Shown here piece by piece: positions 1 through 5,295 of a stretch of 6,200 nucleotides of DNA. This DNA comes from an uncultured delta proteobacterium. Its GTDB lineage: Bacteria > UBA10199 > GCA-002796325 > 1-14-0-20-49-13. Each line of letters begins with the position of its first letter. Position 1 is the first letter of the stretch. The notes under the pieces are model-generated. The model was not told the origin of the DNA and made no database searches. It worked only from the letters and a program-made list of their open reading frames with translations. Position numbers and translations under genes: made by a program. Location of the stretch: contig CAIPVD010000154.1 of NCBI GenBank assembly GCA_903868375.1, positions 1-6,200 on the forward strand, written 5' to 3'.

Positions 1-382
1 CCTCTATATCCGCCAACTCGAAAAATGAAACCGGCTTCGTTATTTTAATGATAATATCAATATCACTCTCCTTCTTAAAATCGCCTCGCAGAACCGAACC
101 AAAAACAGCCAACGAAGCTATCTTGTTCTCTTTGCAAAATTTTTCTAATTTTTTCCGATCGACATCGAGCCTCTTGCCCAAAGTAGAGATTCCTTTTTTT
201 GGCGTAGGAACTAATTCGTAACCAAGAAACGATATCAACGCTTCAAGATTATCGACATGGATACTTCCACCAGCCAAAAATCGCATGATGGTCTGGCGCC
301 TTACACCGCTTTTGATGGAAACCTGCCTCACCGAAAGCCCCGACTTTCCAAGTAATTGCTTAAAATTTGACCTAATGTCCAT
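1..382 (-). CDS. HTH-MntA-like nucleotidyltransferase antitoxin, N-terminal part (cut by window edge)
   Basis: Read on the minus strand from ATG at 382-380; 127 codons remain open to the window edge, so the C-terminus is missing. Residues about 15-40 form a Cro/C1-type helix-turn-helix (LSVRQVSIKSGV, then RRQTIMRFLAGG). Residues 94-112 carry the minimal nucleotidyltransferase core: GSVLRG followed by SDIDIII, giving exactly GS-x10-D-x-D with likely metal ligands D107 and D109. In MntA-HepT type systems such proteins modify a HEPN ribonuclease toxin with AMP and neutralise it; the fused HTH suggests the antitoxin also represses its own promoter. That role is inferred, since the partner would lie beyond base 1. 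Domain identification is strong. No Shine-Dalgarno is visible; another upstream ATG (393-391) is out of frame. It could instead be a solitary HTH-nucleotidyltransferase regulator. Confidence 0.88.
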   Translation of the reverse strand, partial: MDIRSNFKQLLGKSGLSVRQVSIKSGVRRQTIMRFLAGGSIHVDNLEALISFLGYELVPTPKKGISTLGKRLDVDRKKLEKFCKENKIASLAVFGSVLRGDFKKESDIDIIIKITKPVSFFELADIE

Positions 383-391
383 ACCGGAAGC

Positions 392-420
392 ATGGTACCA
401 TAAATAGCACCATACATCAA
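392..420 (-). promoter_or_regulatory. Putative promoter of the HTH-nucleotidyltransferase gene
   Basis: On the minus strand TTGATG (420-415) and TACCAT (397-392) are separated by 17 bp, four of six matches each to the sigma-70 consensus. Only 9 bp lie between the -10 element and the ATG, so the leader would be about 2-4 nt. The -10 element lies inside the first ACCAT repeat and the spacer contains the second, the expected arrangement for autorepression. Prediction by eye only. Confidence 0.4.
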
Positions 421-468
421 GCACTATGTACCACATATAGAACCATGTCGACATTCACAGCACACCAT
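392..468. repeat. Phased array of five ACCA(T/C) operator-like elements
   Basis: Five related decamers ending in ACCAT or ACCAC lie on the plus strand: ATGGTACCAT (392-401, itself a perfect palindrome), ATAGCACCAT (404-413), TATGTACCAC (425-434), ATAGAACCAT (437-446) and AGCACACCAT (459-468). Start-to-start distances are 12, 21, 12 and 22 bp, giving pairs repeated every 33-34 bp, close to three helical turns. The array lies directly upstream of the HTH-nucleotidyltransferase gene and overlaps its likely promoter, so it is best read as a binding array for that protein's own HTH. The binding is inferred; the repeats and spacing are seen directly. Confidence 0.6.
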
Positions 469-794
469 AACCACTTTCCCGACCGCCTCGCCATCTTATC
501 TTCAAACACAAGCCTTAATGTAGCTTTCCTCCTTCGCATGTTCTCACAACGTAGTATACAGGCTCGCATGGCGGGCGGGTTGCACCTACGCGGTGCGAAA
601 GACGGTTATTTTACTATCCCCCTCACCCCTGCAATCTTCGCCTTGGCTATATGCCGTAGGGCCAAACGGGCTACATTCCCCTTGACAATACCGGCACAGC
701 ATGGAAGAAGCCTAGCTATCTAAGCGGCGTATAGCGATGGCTGTTTCGGAAGTACAAAGATTGGTATTTTAAAAAGATTCGCTGAAAGCTCGGT
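469..794. other. Stretch without a convincing gene
   Basis: No open frame here looks like a protein I recognise. A plus-strand frame (445-723) starts inside the operator array and has an unremarkable composition. On the minus strand there are short frames of 38 codons (702-586, with four Cys in the first 24 residues) and 50 codons (569-417). Small hairpins are present: GCACC/GGTGC around a 5-nt loop at 582-596, and a bulged stem at 656-674. Possibilities include an RNA gene, a decayed element or simple spacer; the sequence alone does not decide. Confidence 0.4.
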
Positions 795-800
795 TACAAT
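795..800 (+). promoter_or_regulatory. Possible -10 element for the 842-1765 gene
   Basis: TACAAT differs from the consensus TATAAT by one base and lies 41 bp before the chosen start at 842, placing transcription near 807. No good -35 hexamer is found at the usual distance. If real, it excludes an upstream ATG at 800, which would fall before the transcript begins. Confidence 0.3.
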
Positions 801-841
801 TGTGTACCTGGGCTTTTCGGCGGTTTAATTTGGGGGTCGTT

Positions 842-1765
842 ATGGGAGAACTTGGTAACAAAGCAAGCGTCAATCTCGAGAAGTATTTGCCTGCGCTGGA
901 AATATTCGCAGGGAAAGGGCCTGTAGATGAGCTTAAAGAAAAATTAAGCGCCTACGGCATTAAAGGAGAGACGAGCGTCTATGCCGGCCCGCGCGAGAAG
1001 GACGGCGAAGTTGTCCTGAAATATAATATCGATGGCATCCCTGGGATCATCAGATTTAACGCATCGGGAGCCATCTATGAAGGATTTATGGGAACGAATA
1101 AAGTAGCGCAGCTTTCAAGTAATATGGCTGAATATTTTATCGGCGGCCTTCTGGGCAGCACCGAGATTTCTAACGTAGCCGACGAAGGCGATGCAGTGAT
1201 CCAAAAGGCGCTACAAGCTGGCGCAAGCTGCTGGGTTTCAAATGGCACATGTGATACGGGCAAACTTCGCGAGGCAAAGGTAAAAGCCGATCAGATCAAA
1301 CAAAAGGCAGCAGAATCGAAGCAAAAAGCAGAGATTAGTTCTTTTATAGAAAAAGGCGATGCCATTTGGAGCTTTGGCAATAAATTAGTAAAATTATCGG
1401 TGGAACAAGACAAAGGGCCGGGCGGAATAGAACCAGATGATCTAAGAAAAATTATGCTTTCGCATACAACGGAAAAGGAACAGATTAAAACACTTGGAGA
1501 TGCAAAACAATATTATAAGTCGTCAAGAAGCATGTTGAGAAAAATGGTTGACGATCCTTCAGGCTATAAAACTATAATGGAACGAAAAGCCGACTTTCCT
1601 GAATGTAGTAGGGTTGAAAAAAGATCGTTTGAGCCTACTTGCGGAACCAGTACCGGGGGGACTGAAGCTTTGGGAGTAAATTTAACCGTCACATGTGAAA
1701 AATTTGGTATTGCAATTGATAGAAATACATCCGATGGAAAATGCTATAGTAAGGGTGACTATTGA
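842..1765 (+). CDS. Unrecognised protein of 307 residues with six cysteines
   Basis: I do not recognise a family. Start ATG at 842 is chosen over an in-frame ATG at 800 because GGGGG (832-836) sits 5 bp upstream as a likely ribosome site and the extra 14 residues look unlike coding sequence. There is no signal peptide or clear membrane helix. Residues 1-125 look globular (a DGEVVLKYNIDG, then PGIIRFNASG stretch suggests beta strands). C130 and C137 bracket WVSNGT. Residues 141-170 are a charged, Lys/Ala/Glu-rich probable helix or coiled coil. The C-terminal part has C255, C267, C285 and C301, possibly disulfides or a metal site. The second half of the gene is visibly more A+T-rich than the first, which could reflect domain gain or transfer. 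It ends with TGA TAG TAG in frame, then a terminator, so it is a single-gene unit. The gene is very likely real; its function is unknown. Confidence 0.8.
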   Translation: MGELGNKASVNLEKYLPALEIFAGKGPVDELKEKLSAYGIKGETSVYAGPREKDGEVVLKYNIDGIPGIIRFNASGAIYEGFMGTNKVAQLSSNMAEYFIGGLLGSTEISNVADEGDAVIQKALQAGASCWVSNGTCDTGKLREAKVKADQIKQKAAESKQKAEISSFIEKGDAIWSFGNKLVKLSVEQDKGPGGIEPDDLRKIMLSHTTEKEQIKTLGDAKQYYKSSRSMLRKMVDDPSGYKTIMERKADFPECSRVEKRSFEPTCGTSTGGTEALGVNLTVTCEKFGIAIDRNTSDGKCYSKGDY

Positions 1766-1772
1766 TAGTAGG

Positions 1773-1795
1773 TTAAACGCTCTTTGGTGCGTTAA
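1773..1795 (+). other. Minor hairpin before the terminator
   Basis: TTAAACGC (1773-1780) can pair with GCGTTAA (1789-1795) with one bulged A around an 8-nt loop. It lies just after the stop codons of the 842-1765 gene and ahead of the strong terminator; it may help protect the mRNA end or mean nothing. Confidence 0.3.
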
Positions 1796-1813
1796 AGTAA
1801 CTTAGAAGCTAAC

Positions 1814-1851
1814 AAACTCCCGCTTGAATTCAGTTTCAAGCGGGAGTTTTT
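1814..1851 (+). terminator. Strong intrinsic terminator
   Basis: A perfect 15-bp stem (1814-1828 with 1835-1849) encloses a 6-nt loop and runs into TTTTT at 1847-1851. The core of the stem is CTCCCGCTTGAA. It ends the transcript of the 842-1765 gene. Because the left arm begins with AAA and the outer pairs are A-T, it could terminate weakly from the other direction, but no gene enters from there. Confidence 0.92.
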
Positions 1852-1868
1852 GTAACGAGATTCCATAA

Positions 1869-1885
1869 TCCACCCCGGGGGTGGA
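1869..1885. repeat. G/C-rich inverted repeat with a one-base centre
   Basis: TCCACCCC, a central G, then GGGGTGGA form 8-bp arms with only one base between them. The spacing is too tight for an RNA hairpin without opening inner pairs, so a protein-binding site in DNA is as likely. It lies 63 bp before the start of the propeptide-like gene, in position to be an upstream regulatory site for the two-gene protease unit. Confidence 0.4.
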
Positions 1886-1935
1886 AAAGGTTCCTTGTTC
1901 GCATTTTTTCCCGTGCAATTCTGGGGCTCTTCATT

Positions 1936-1943
1936 TATAAAAT
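1936..1943 (+). promoter_or_regulatory. Putative -10 region of the protease unit
   Basis: TATAAAAT contains a near-consensus -10 hexamer (TATAAA, 1936-1941) only 6 bp before the ATG at 1948, which places the first transcribed base at or very near the start codon. No convincing -35 was found. No Shine-Dalgarno lies between it and the ATG, consistent with a leaderless message. Confidence 0.4.
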
Positions 1944-1947
1944 CTGC

Positions 1948-2340
1948 ATGAAAAAGATAGTTCTTTGCATTTTTGCCGTTATCATCGCGTTCAGCCTAAA
2001 TTGCTACGCATCGGCTCCACCAAATTCCAACAGTAATCAGGGAGCTGTTAGCAGGGGACAACCTTTCCTTGGATGGAACAAGCTCGACCTTCGCGCCAAA
2101 AAAGTATATAATAAAAACCAAGCATCCGAAGATTGGGTAGAATTAACAATAAAGGTTCACGATACGCTAACGCCGCGGCAAATAAAGTCCATGAACAAGT
2201 CTGGATTTCAATATGCGGCAATAATGAATAGGATAATCACAGGTAAGATAAAAATAGTCAGGATACCGGAACTAGCCGACCTCGATTTTGTGGAATACGT
2301 AGAAGCGGGGGCGCCTCTTTCACCAAAAAAGGAAAAATAA
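1948..2340 (+). CDS. Exported stand-alone subtilisin-propeptide (I9-like) protein, 130 residues
   Basis: Residues 1-23 are a signal peptide (MKK, hydrophobic core 5-17, ending YASA before PP). After a polar Asn/Ser-rich linker, residues 63-123 match the layout of a subtilase propeptide/inhibitor I9 fold: a strand (VELTIKV), a helix after LTPRQ, then IMNRIITGKIKIVRI and the closing VEYVEAGAPL. This aligns by eye with the propeptide inside the next gene, which closes VEYIEAAKPI at residues 116-125. Stand-alone I9 proteins elsewhere act as subtilisin inhibitors or folding helpers. The stop codon shares one base with the next start (TAATG), so the two are very probably translated together and meet outside the cytoplasm. 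The role as inhibitor or chaperone of the neighbouring protease is inferred. The SNC at residues 16-19 is a poor lipobox, so secretion rather than lipidation is preferred. Confidence 0.82.
   Translation: MKKIVLCIFAVIIAFSLNCYASAPPNSNSNQGAVSRGQPFLGWNKLDLRAKKVYNKNQASEDWVELTIKVHDTLTPRQIKSMNKSGFQYAAIMNRIITGKIKIVRIPELADLDFVEYVEAGAPLSPKKEK
2329..2333 (+). promoter_or_regulatory. Ribosome binding site of the subtilase gene
   Basis: AAGGA lies 6 bp before the ATG at 2340, inside the last codons of the upstream propeptide-like gene. It is among the clearest Shine-Dalgarno sites in the window and supports both the start choice and translational coupling. Confidence 0.65.
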
Positions 2341-4709
2341 TGATCAAACGAAAAACAGTTTTAGCCATTTTGCTAGTAGTACTTTTTGGACAGGTGCGTA
2401 ATGTCGGAGCCGGCCCCGATACCACCACAAAGATAGATCCTCTCATCCGCACAATGCAGAGCGCGCCTGAATTTGCCGTTAGCACCATGAAGGCTTTCGG
2501 GGTCAAGGCAATAGGCGGCGAGGCAAATGCGAACGTCATTATTAAATTCGCGTCGGCTACACCGGAAGCTGATGAACGCGACATAATCGAATCGGCAGGC
2601 GGCACAACGCAGACGGTTATCGGCAATATCGTTACCGCCATCGTTCCGATCGCGGCCATTACCATGCTCGAAGGTTCCGAAGAAGTGGAATACATTGAAG
2701 CCGCAAAACCAATAAAAACGAAGATGAACCAGGCGCGCCAGGTAACCGGCGTCCAGAGCGTTCAGACCGGCACAGGGACGACCGGCAGCACGGCTTATAA
2801 CGGCAACGGCACGCTGGTCGGGCTTGTAGATTCCGGCATCGATTGCACCAACGCCGATTTCTTCGATGCAAGTGGCAATCCAAGAATAGTATTTTATTGG
2901 GACCAGACCGCCACGGGTTCGGGAGCGAACGGTGTCACTGAAATACCGGGCAGCACCGGTAGGGAATATCTATATACTAACGGAGATTTTGCGGTTGGCG
3001 GCGCGTGCAGGCTTTCGCCCGACGACCCGAACGGCATAGGCCACGGCACGCACGTGGCGGGAATCGCGGCAAGCTCGAATGCAACATACACAGGCGTTGC
3101 ACCGCAATCGAACATTATCTCCGTGCAATATTATGTCACCGATGCCGGCAGCAGCTCAACTGGGCCGACCACCCTTTCAACTTCGGTGCTGAACGCGGTA
3201 AGCTACATCTTCCAGAAGGCGCAAAAGCTGCACAAGCCGGTCGTCGTAAACCTTTCGCTTGGAACGTCGTTGGGCGCACACGACGACACTTCGCTTTTGG
3301 AACAGGGACTCGATAATCTGCTGATAAATAACGGCTCGGTTGAAAAGGTCGGGCGCGCGATAGTCAACGCCTCTGGAAATGAGGACCTTCCAACGACAGA
3401 TTCGCTCTTCAGCGTTATGGGCGGCATTCACGCGCCAATAAGCGTTTCCGGCACAAACATCGGATATAGAATGACGGTCAACGGTGCGAACGCGTCGGCG
3501 GAGATACTCGGCAACTCGCCCGGCGCCGCTTTAATAGACGTTTGGATGGCGGCAAACGGTTCCTGCAATATTATTGTTAACGCCTACGACAAATCGTCCG
3601 ACACCATTAAAGTCGATATGAGTAACAGCGCAGTTTCGCCCGGAAATACGGCTACAAAGACCGACAACATCGTATCGATCGACGTCGATTACACGGACAG
3701 CGTAAATTCGCAGAACGGAAAGAGGCATGCCCTCGTCAGCCTATCAAAAGCCTCCGCCTCCGTTAGCAGCACCATATTGAACAATTATAATTTCGACCTT
3801 ATTTTCGTCGGCACATGTACAGGCGATGCGTGGTTATATCCAGATTTCACAAGCCTGCACGATTTCAGGAAAGATGTTGCCGGATCGACCAAGCTCGTTG
3901 GAACACTTACCTATACTTATGCCGCAGGCGATAGCCTTAAGACGATGACGATACCGGGCACGGCTTCTGGCGTTGTAACTGTCGGTTCGTTCATGGATCA
4001 TCTTACCGGCACATGGGTGGATATAAACGGCAATACATGGTCCGAACTAACGCCAGATTCAACCCTTCAGACGGTTGGCGGGACATTGAACGCGATATCG
4101 CTATTTTCCAGCCTTGGCCCCATCGCCGGTGCAACCCCAGCATATGTAAAACCGGACCTTGTTGCTCCGGGCGAACCGATATTGTCAACACTTGCCTCTA
4201 ACTTTGCAGGCAGCGTAAGCAGCGTTTTAAAAGGCGATGCGAATCACTGGAAGCTGCAGGGCTCTTCAATGTCGGCGCCGCACGTTGCGGGAACTATCGC
4301 ATTAATGTTCGAGAAAAATGCCTGCCTAAAACCTTCCGTGATAAAGAGTACCCTACAGACCGACGCGGCGGTTGATCCGGCGATCATGGGCGGCGTTCCA
4401 AATACCATATATGGATATGGAAAACTAGACGCCCTTCGCACGATAAATTCGGTCACGGCAGCGGTTTGCACGCCAAGCAATTCAGCGGACAGAGGCGGAC
4501 AAGGCGCATCTTGCACGACCGACGACGATTGCAACAACTTAACTTGCACCGGCGGCCTTTGCGGAGGCGGTGGTGGAGGTTCGGGCAAATCATGCAGCCT
4601 AAATAAGCGCGGAAGCTTCGAGCTAGTTGGAATGATGTTCGTGCTGGCGGGGCTTGCAATTATTGTGGCAAGAAAACGTGCTCGGGTTAAACAGTCCGCT
4701 CGGATTTGA
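2340..4709 (+). CDS. Secreted, membrane-anchored S8 subtilisin-like serine protease, 789 residues
   Basis: Residues 1-24 are a signal peptide. Residues about 64-125 are an I9-like propeptide closing VEYIEAAKPI. The S8 catalytic set is complete: D164 in GLVDSGID, H235 in GHGTHVAG, oxyanion N347 in NASGNED, S643 in GSSMSAPHVAG, with KPDLVAPG shortly before the serine. The gap from N347 to S643 is about 295 residues against 66 in subtilisin BPN', so a beta-rich domain is inserted, containing C409 and C493. This layout, plus SLGTSLGAHDDTSLLEQ, recalls CspA/B/C-like and related subtilases. The tail has CTTDDDC...C...C (725-741), six glycines (742-747), C752, a hydrophobic helix (about 761-776) and a basic end (RKRAR), a tripartite sorting or anchoring tail like MYXO-CTERM types. 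The enzyme should act outside the cytoplasm, attached at least transiently to a membrane; the substrate is unknown. The gene overlaps the convergent DUF4416 gene by 23 bp and no terminator is visible. Confidence 0.95.
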   Translation: MIKRKTVLAILLVVLFGQVRNVGAGPDTTTKIDPLIRTMQSAPEFAVSTMKAFGVKAIGGEANANVIIKFASATPEADERDIIESAGGTTQTVIGNIVTAIVPIAAITMLEGSEEVEYIEAAKPIKTKMNQARQVTGVQSVQTGTGTTGSTAYNGNGTLVGLVDSGIDCTNADFFDASGNPRIVFYWDQTATGSGANGVTEIPGSTGREYLYTNGDFAVGGACRLSPDDPNGIGHGTHVAGIAASSNATYTGVAPQSNIISVQYYVTDAGSSSTGPTTLSTSVLNAVSYIFQKAQKLHKPVVVNLSLGTSLGAHDDTSLLEQGLDNLLINNGSVEKVGRAIVNASGNEDLPTTDSLFSVMGGIHAPISVSGTNIGYRMTVNGANASAEILGNSPGAALIDVWMAANGSCNIIVNAYDKSSDTIKVDMSNSAVSPGNTATKTDNIVSIDVDYTDSVNSQNGKRHALVSLSKASASVSSTILNNYNFDLIFVGTCTGDAWLYPDFTSLHDFRKDVAGSTKLVGTLTYTYAAGDSLKTMTIPGTASGVVTVGSFMDHLTGTWVDINGNTWSELTPDSTLQTVGGTLNAISLFSSLGPIAGATPAYVKPDLVAPGEPILSTLASNFAGSVSSVLKGDANHWKLQGSSMSAPHVAGTIALMFEKNACLKPSVIKSTLQTDAAVDPAIMGGVPNTIYGYGKLDALRTINSVTAAVCTPSNSADRGGQGASCTTDDDCNNLTCTGGLCGGGGGGSGKSCSLNKRGSFELVGMMFVLAGLAIIVARKRARVKQSARI

Positions 4710-5202
4710 AGATCTTTCTGATCTCCAGCATATCTTTTTCGTAGGTTCCACCTGCAAGATCTGGGTAGCACCATGGCAGCGGCTTGAATGTTCCTTTGTC
4801 GTAATACATCAGCAGATCGACGTAGCAGCTTTTGGCGACGGCAAGCCTGTGCGTCGCGAACTTGCTTGAAGCCAACACTATTTTGAAATGATCGACATAT
4901 CCCGGATCGATGTTAATGCGCCGTTTACCATTTTCCCTGAACTTGTCTTCGACCTGGATCGTTAGCGCCTTAATGTCCGGCAATTTCTCCGGCGGCTGCA
5001 GAACTTCGAACGACACGAACGAACGGACCAGGTTATCGCCCATCTCTGCGCTGTAATGCGTTGAATTGTCGAACGGATACCACTCCGATATATGGTCTGC
5101 CTTGCCTAAACGGTCGGTCAAAAGGTGAAGCGCGTGTTCGCGAAGGTCTTTATCGTTTGTTAAGAAGCTGGCGATGAACTTTACCGGTGCGGAACCTTGC
5201 AT
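4687..5202 (-). CDS. DUF4416 family protein, 171 residues
   Basis: The sequence has the hallmarks of DUF4416, a family of unknown function: KFIASFLTND at the start, then SEWYPFDNSTHYSAEMG (39-55), RSFVSFEVLQ (60-69), GKRRINIDPGYV (92-103), LASSKFATHRLAV (110-122) and KPLPWCYPD (140-148). The length is close to that of the family. There is no signal peptide or membrane helix, so it is probably cytoplasmic. The ATG at 5202 has no visible Shine-Dalgarno; the family-like sequence begins at about residue 7, so the start is reasonable. The gene points away from uvrA and towards the subtilase gene, with which its 3' end overlaps by 23 bp. Family assignment is from remembered motifs, and no biochemical role is known to me. 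Confidence 0.88.
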   Translation of the reverse strand: MQGSAPVKFIASFLTNDKDLREHALHLLTDRLGKADHISEWYPFDNSTHYSAEMGDNLVRSFVSFEVLQPPEKLPDIKALTIQVEDKFRENGKRRINIDPGYVDHFKIVLASSKFATHRLAVAKSCYVDLLMYYDKGTFKPLPWCYPDLAGGTYEKDMLEIRKIFKSERTV

Positions 5203-5213
5203 AAGTACGTTAG

Positions 5214-5242
5214 TAGGTAATGCACAAACGAGGTTTCGTCAA
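5214..5242 (-). promoter_or_regulatory. Putative promoter of the DUF4416 gene
   Basis: On the minus strand TTGACG (5242-5237) is five of six to the -35 consensus and is followed after 17 bp by a weaker TACCTA (5219-5214). The ATG lies 11 bp beyond, giving a leader of only a few bases. An alternative -10, TACTAA, overlaps it but would have a 21-bp spacer. Confidence 0.4.
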
Positions 5243-5255
5243 ACAATTTTATATG

Positions 5256-5285
5256 TTGTAAATCGAAACGAAGTTGGGGCATACT
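5256..5285 (+). promoter_or_regulatory. Putative uvrA promoter
   Basis: TTGTAA (5256-5261) and CATACT (5280-5285) are 18 bp apart and resemble sigma-70 elements; transcription would begin about 5292, giving a leader of only a few bases. GTTTCG (5233-5238) and CGAAAC (5264-5269) form an inverted repeat around the -35 area. I saw no clear match to the CTGT-N8-ACAG or GAAC-N4-GTTC LexA boxes. Confidence 0.35.
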
Positions 5286-5294
5286 GACCGGTCA
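5285..5294. promoter_or_regulatory. Perfect 10-bp palindrome touching the uvrA start
   Basis: TGACCGGTCA is its own reverse complement and ends one base before the uvrA ATG, overlapping the last base of the putative -10 element and the likely transcription start. It could be an operator (for example for a damage-response repressor of this lineage) or chance; one instance cannot tell. Confidence 0.35.
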
Positions 5295-5295
5295 A

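Noticed and set aside
417..569. 50-codon minus-strand frame
   Set aside because: It runs through the operator array, is Arg-rich without a motif and has no family resemblance.
586..702. 38-codon minus-strand frame with CRYCQGEC
   Set aside because: It looks faintly like a zinc-ribbon start of a transposase, but the rest has no supporting motif and no terminal inverted repeats were found.
445..723. 92-codon plus-strand open frame
   Set aside because: It starts within the operator-like array, has no ribosome site, and its product shows no domain, signal peptide or family-like motif.
800..841. Extension of the orphan gene to an upstream ATG
   Set aside because: A probable -10 element overlaps that ATG, no ribosome site precedes it, and a GGGGG site serves the ATG at 842.
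2258..2695. 145-codon minus-strand frame across the propeptide genes
   Set aside because: It is antisense to two well-supported exported proteins and has low-complexity Ser/Val/Ala content without motifs.
4244..4774. 176-codon minus-strand frame opposite the subtilase 3' end
   Set aside because: It is the antisense of the catalytic-serine and Gly-rich coding region; the proline run mirrors the glycine codons.
5203..5295. Classical LexA box before uvrA
   Set aside because: Neither CTGT-N8-ACAG nor GAAC-N4-GTTC is present; only the TGACCGGTCA palindrome was kept as a tentative site.
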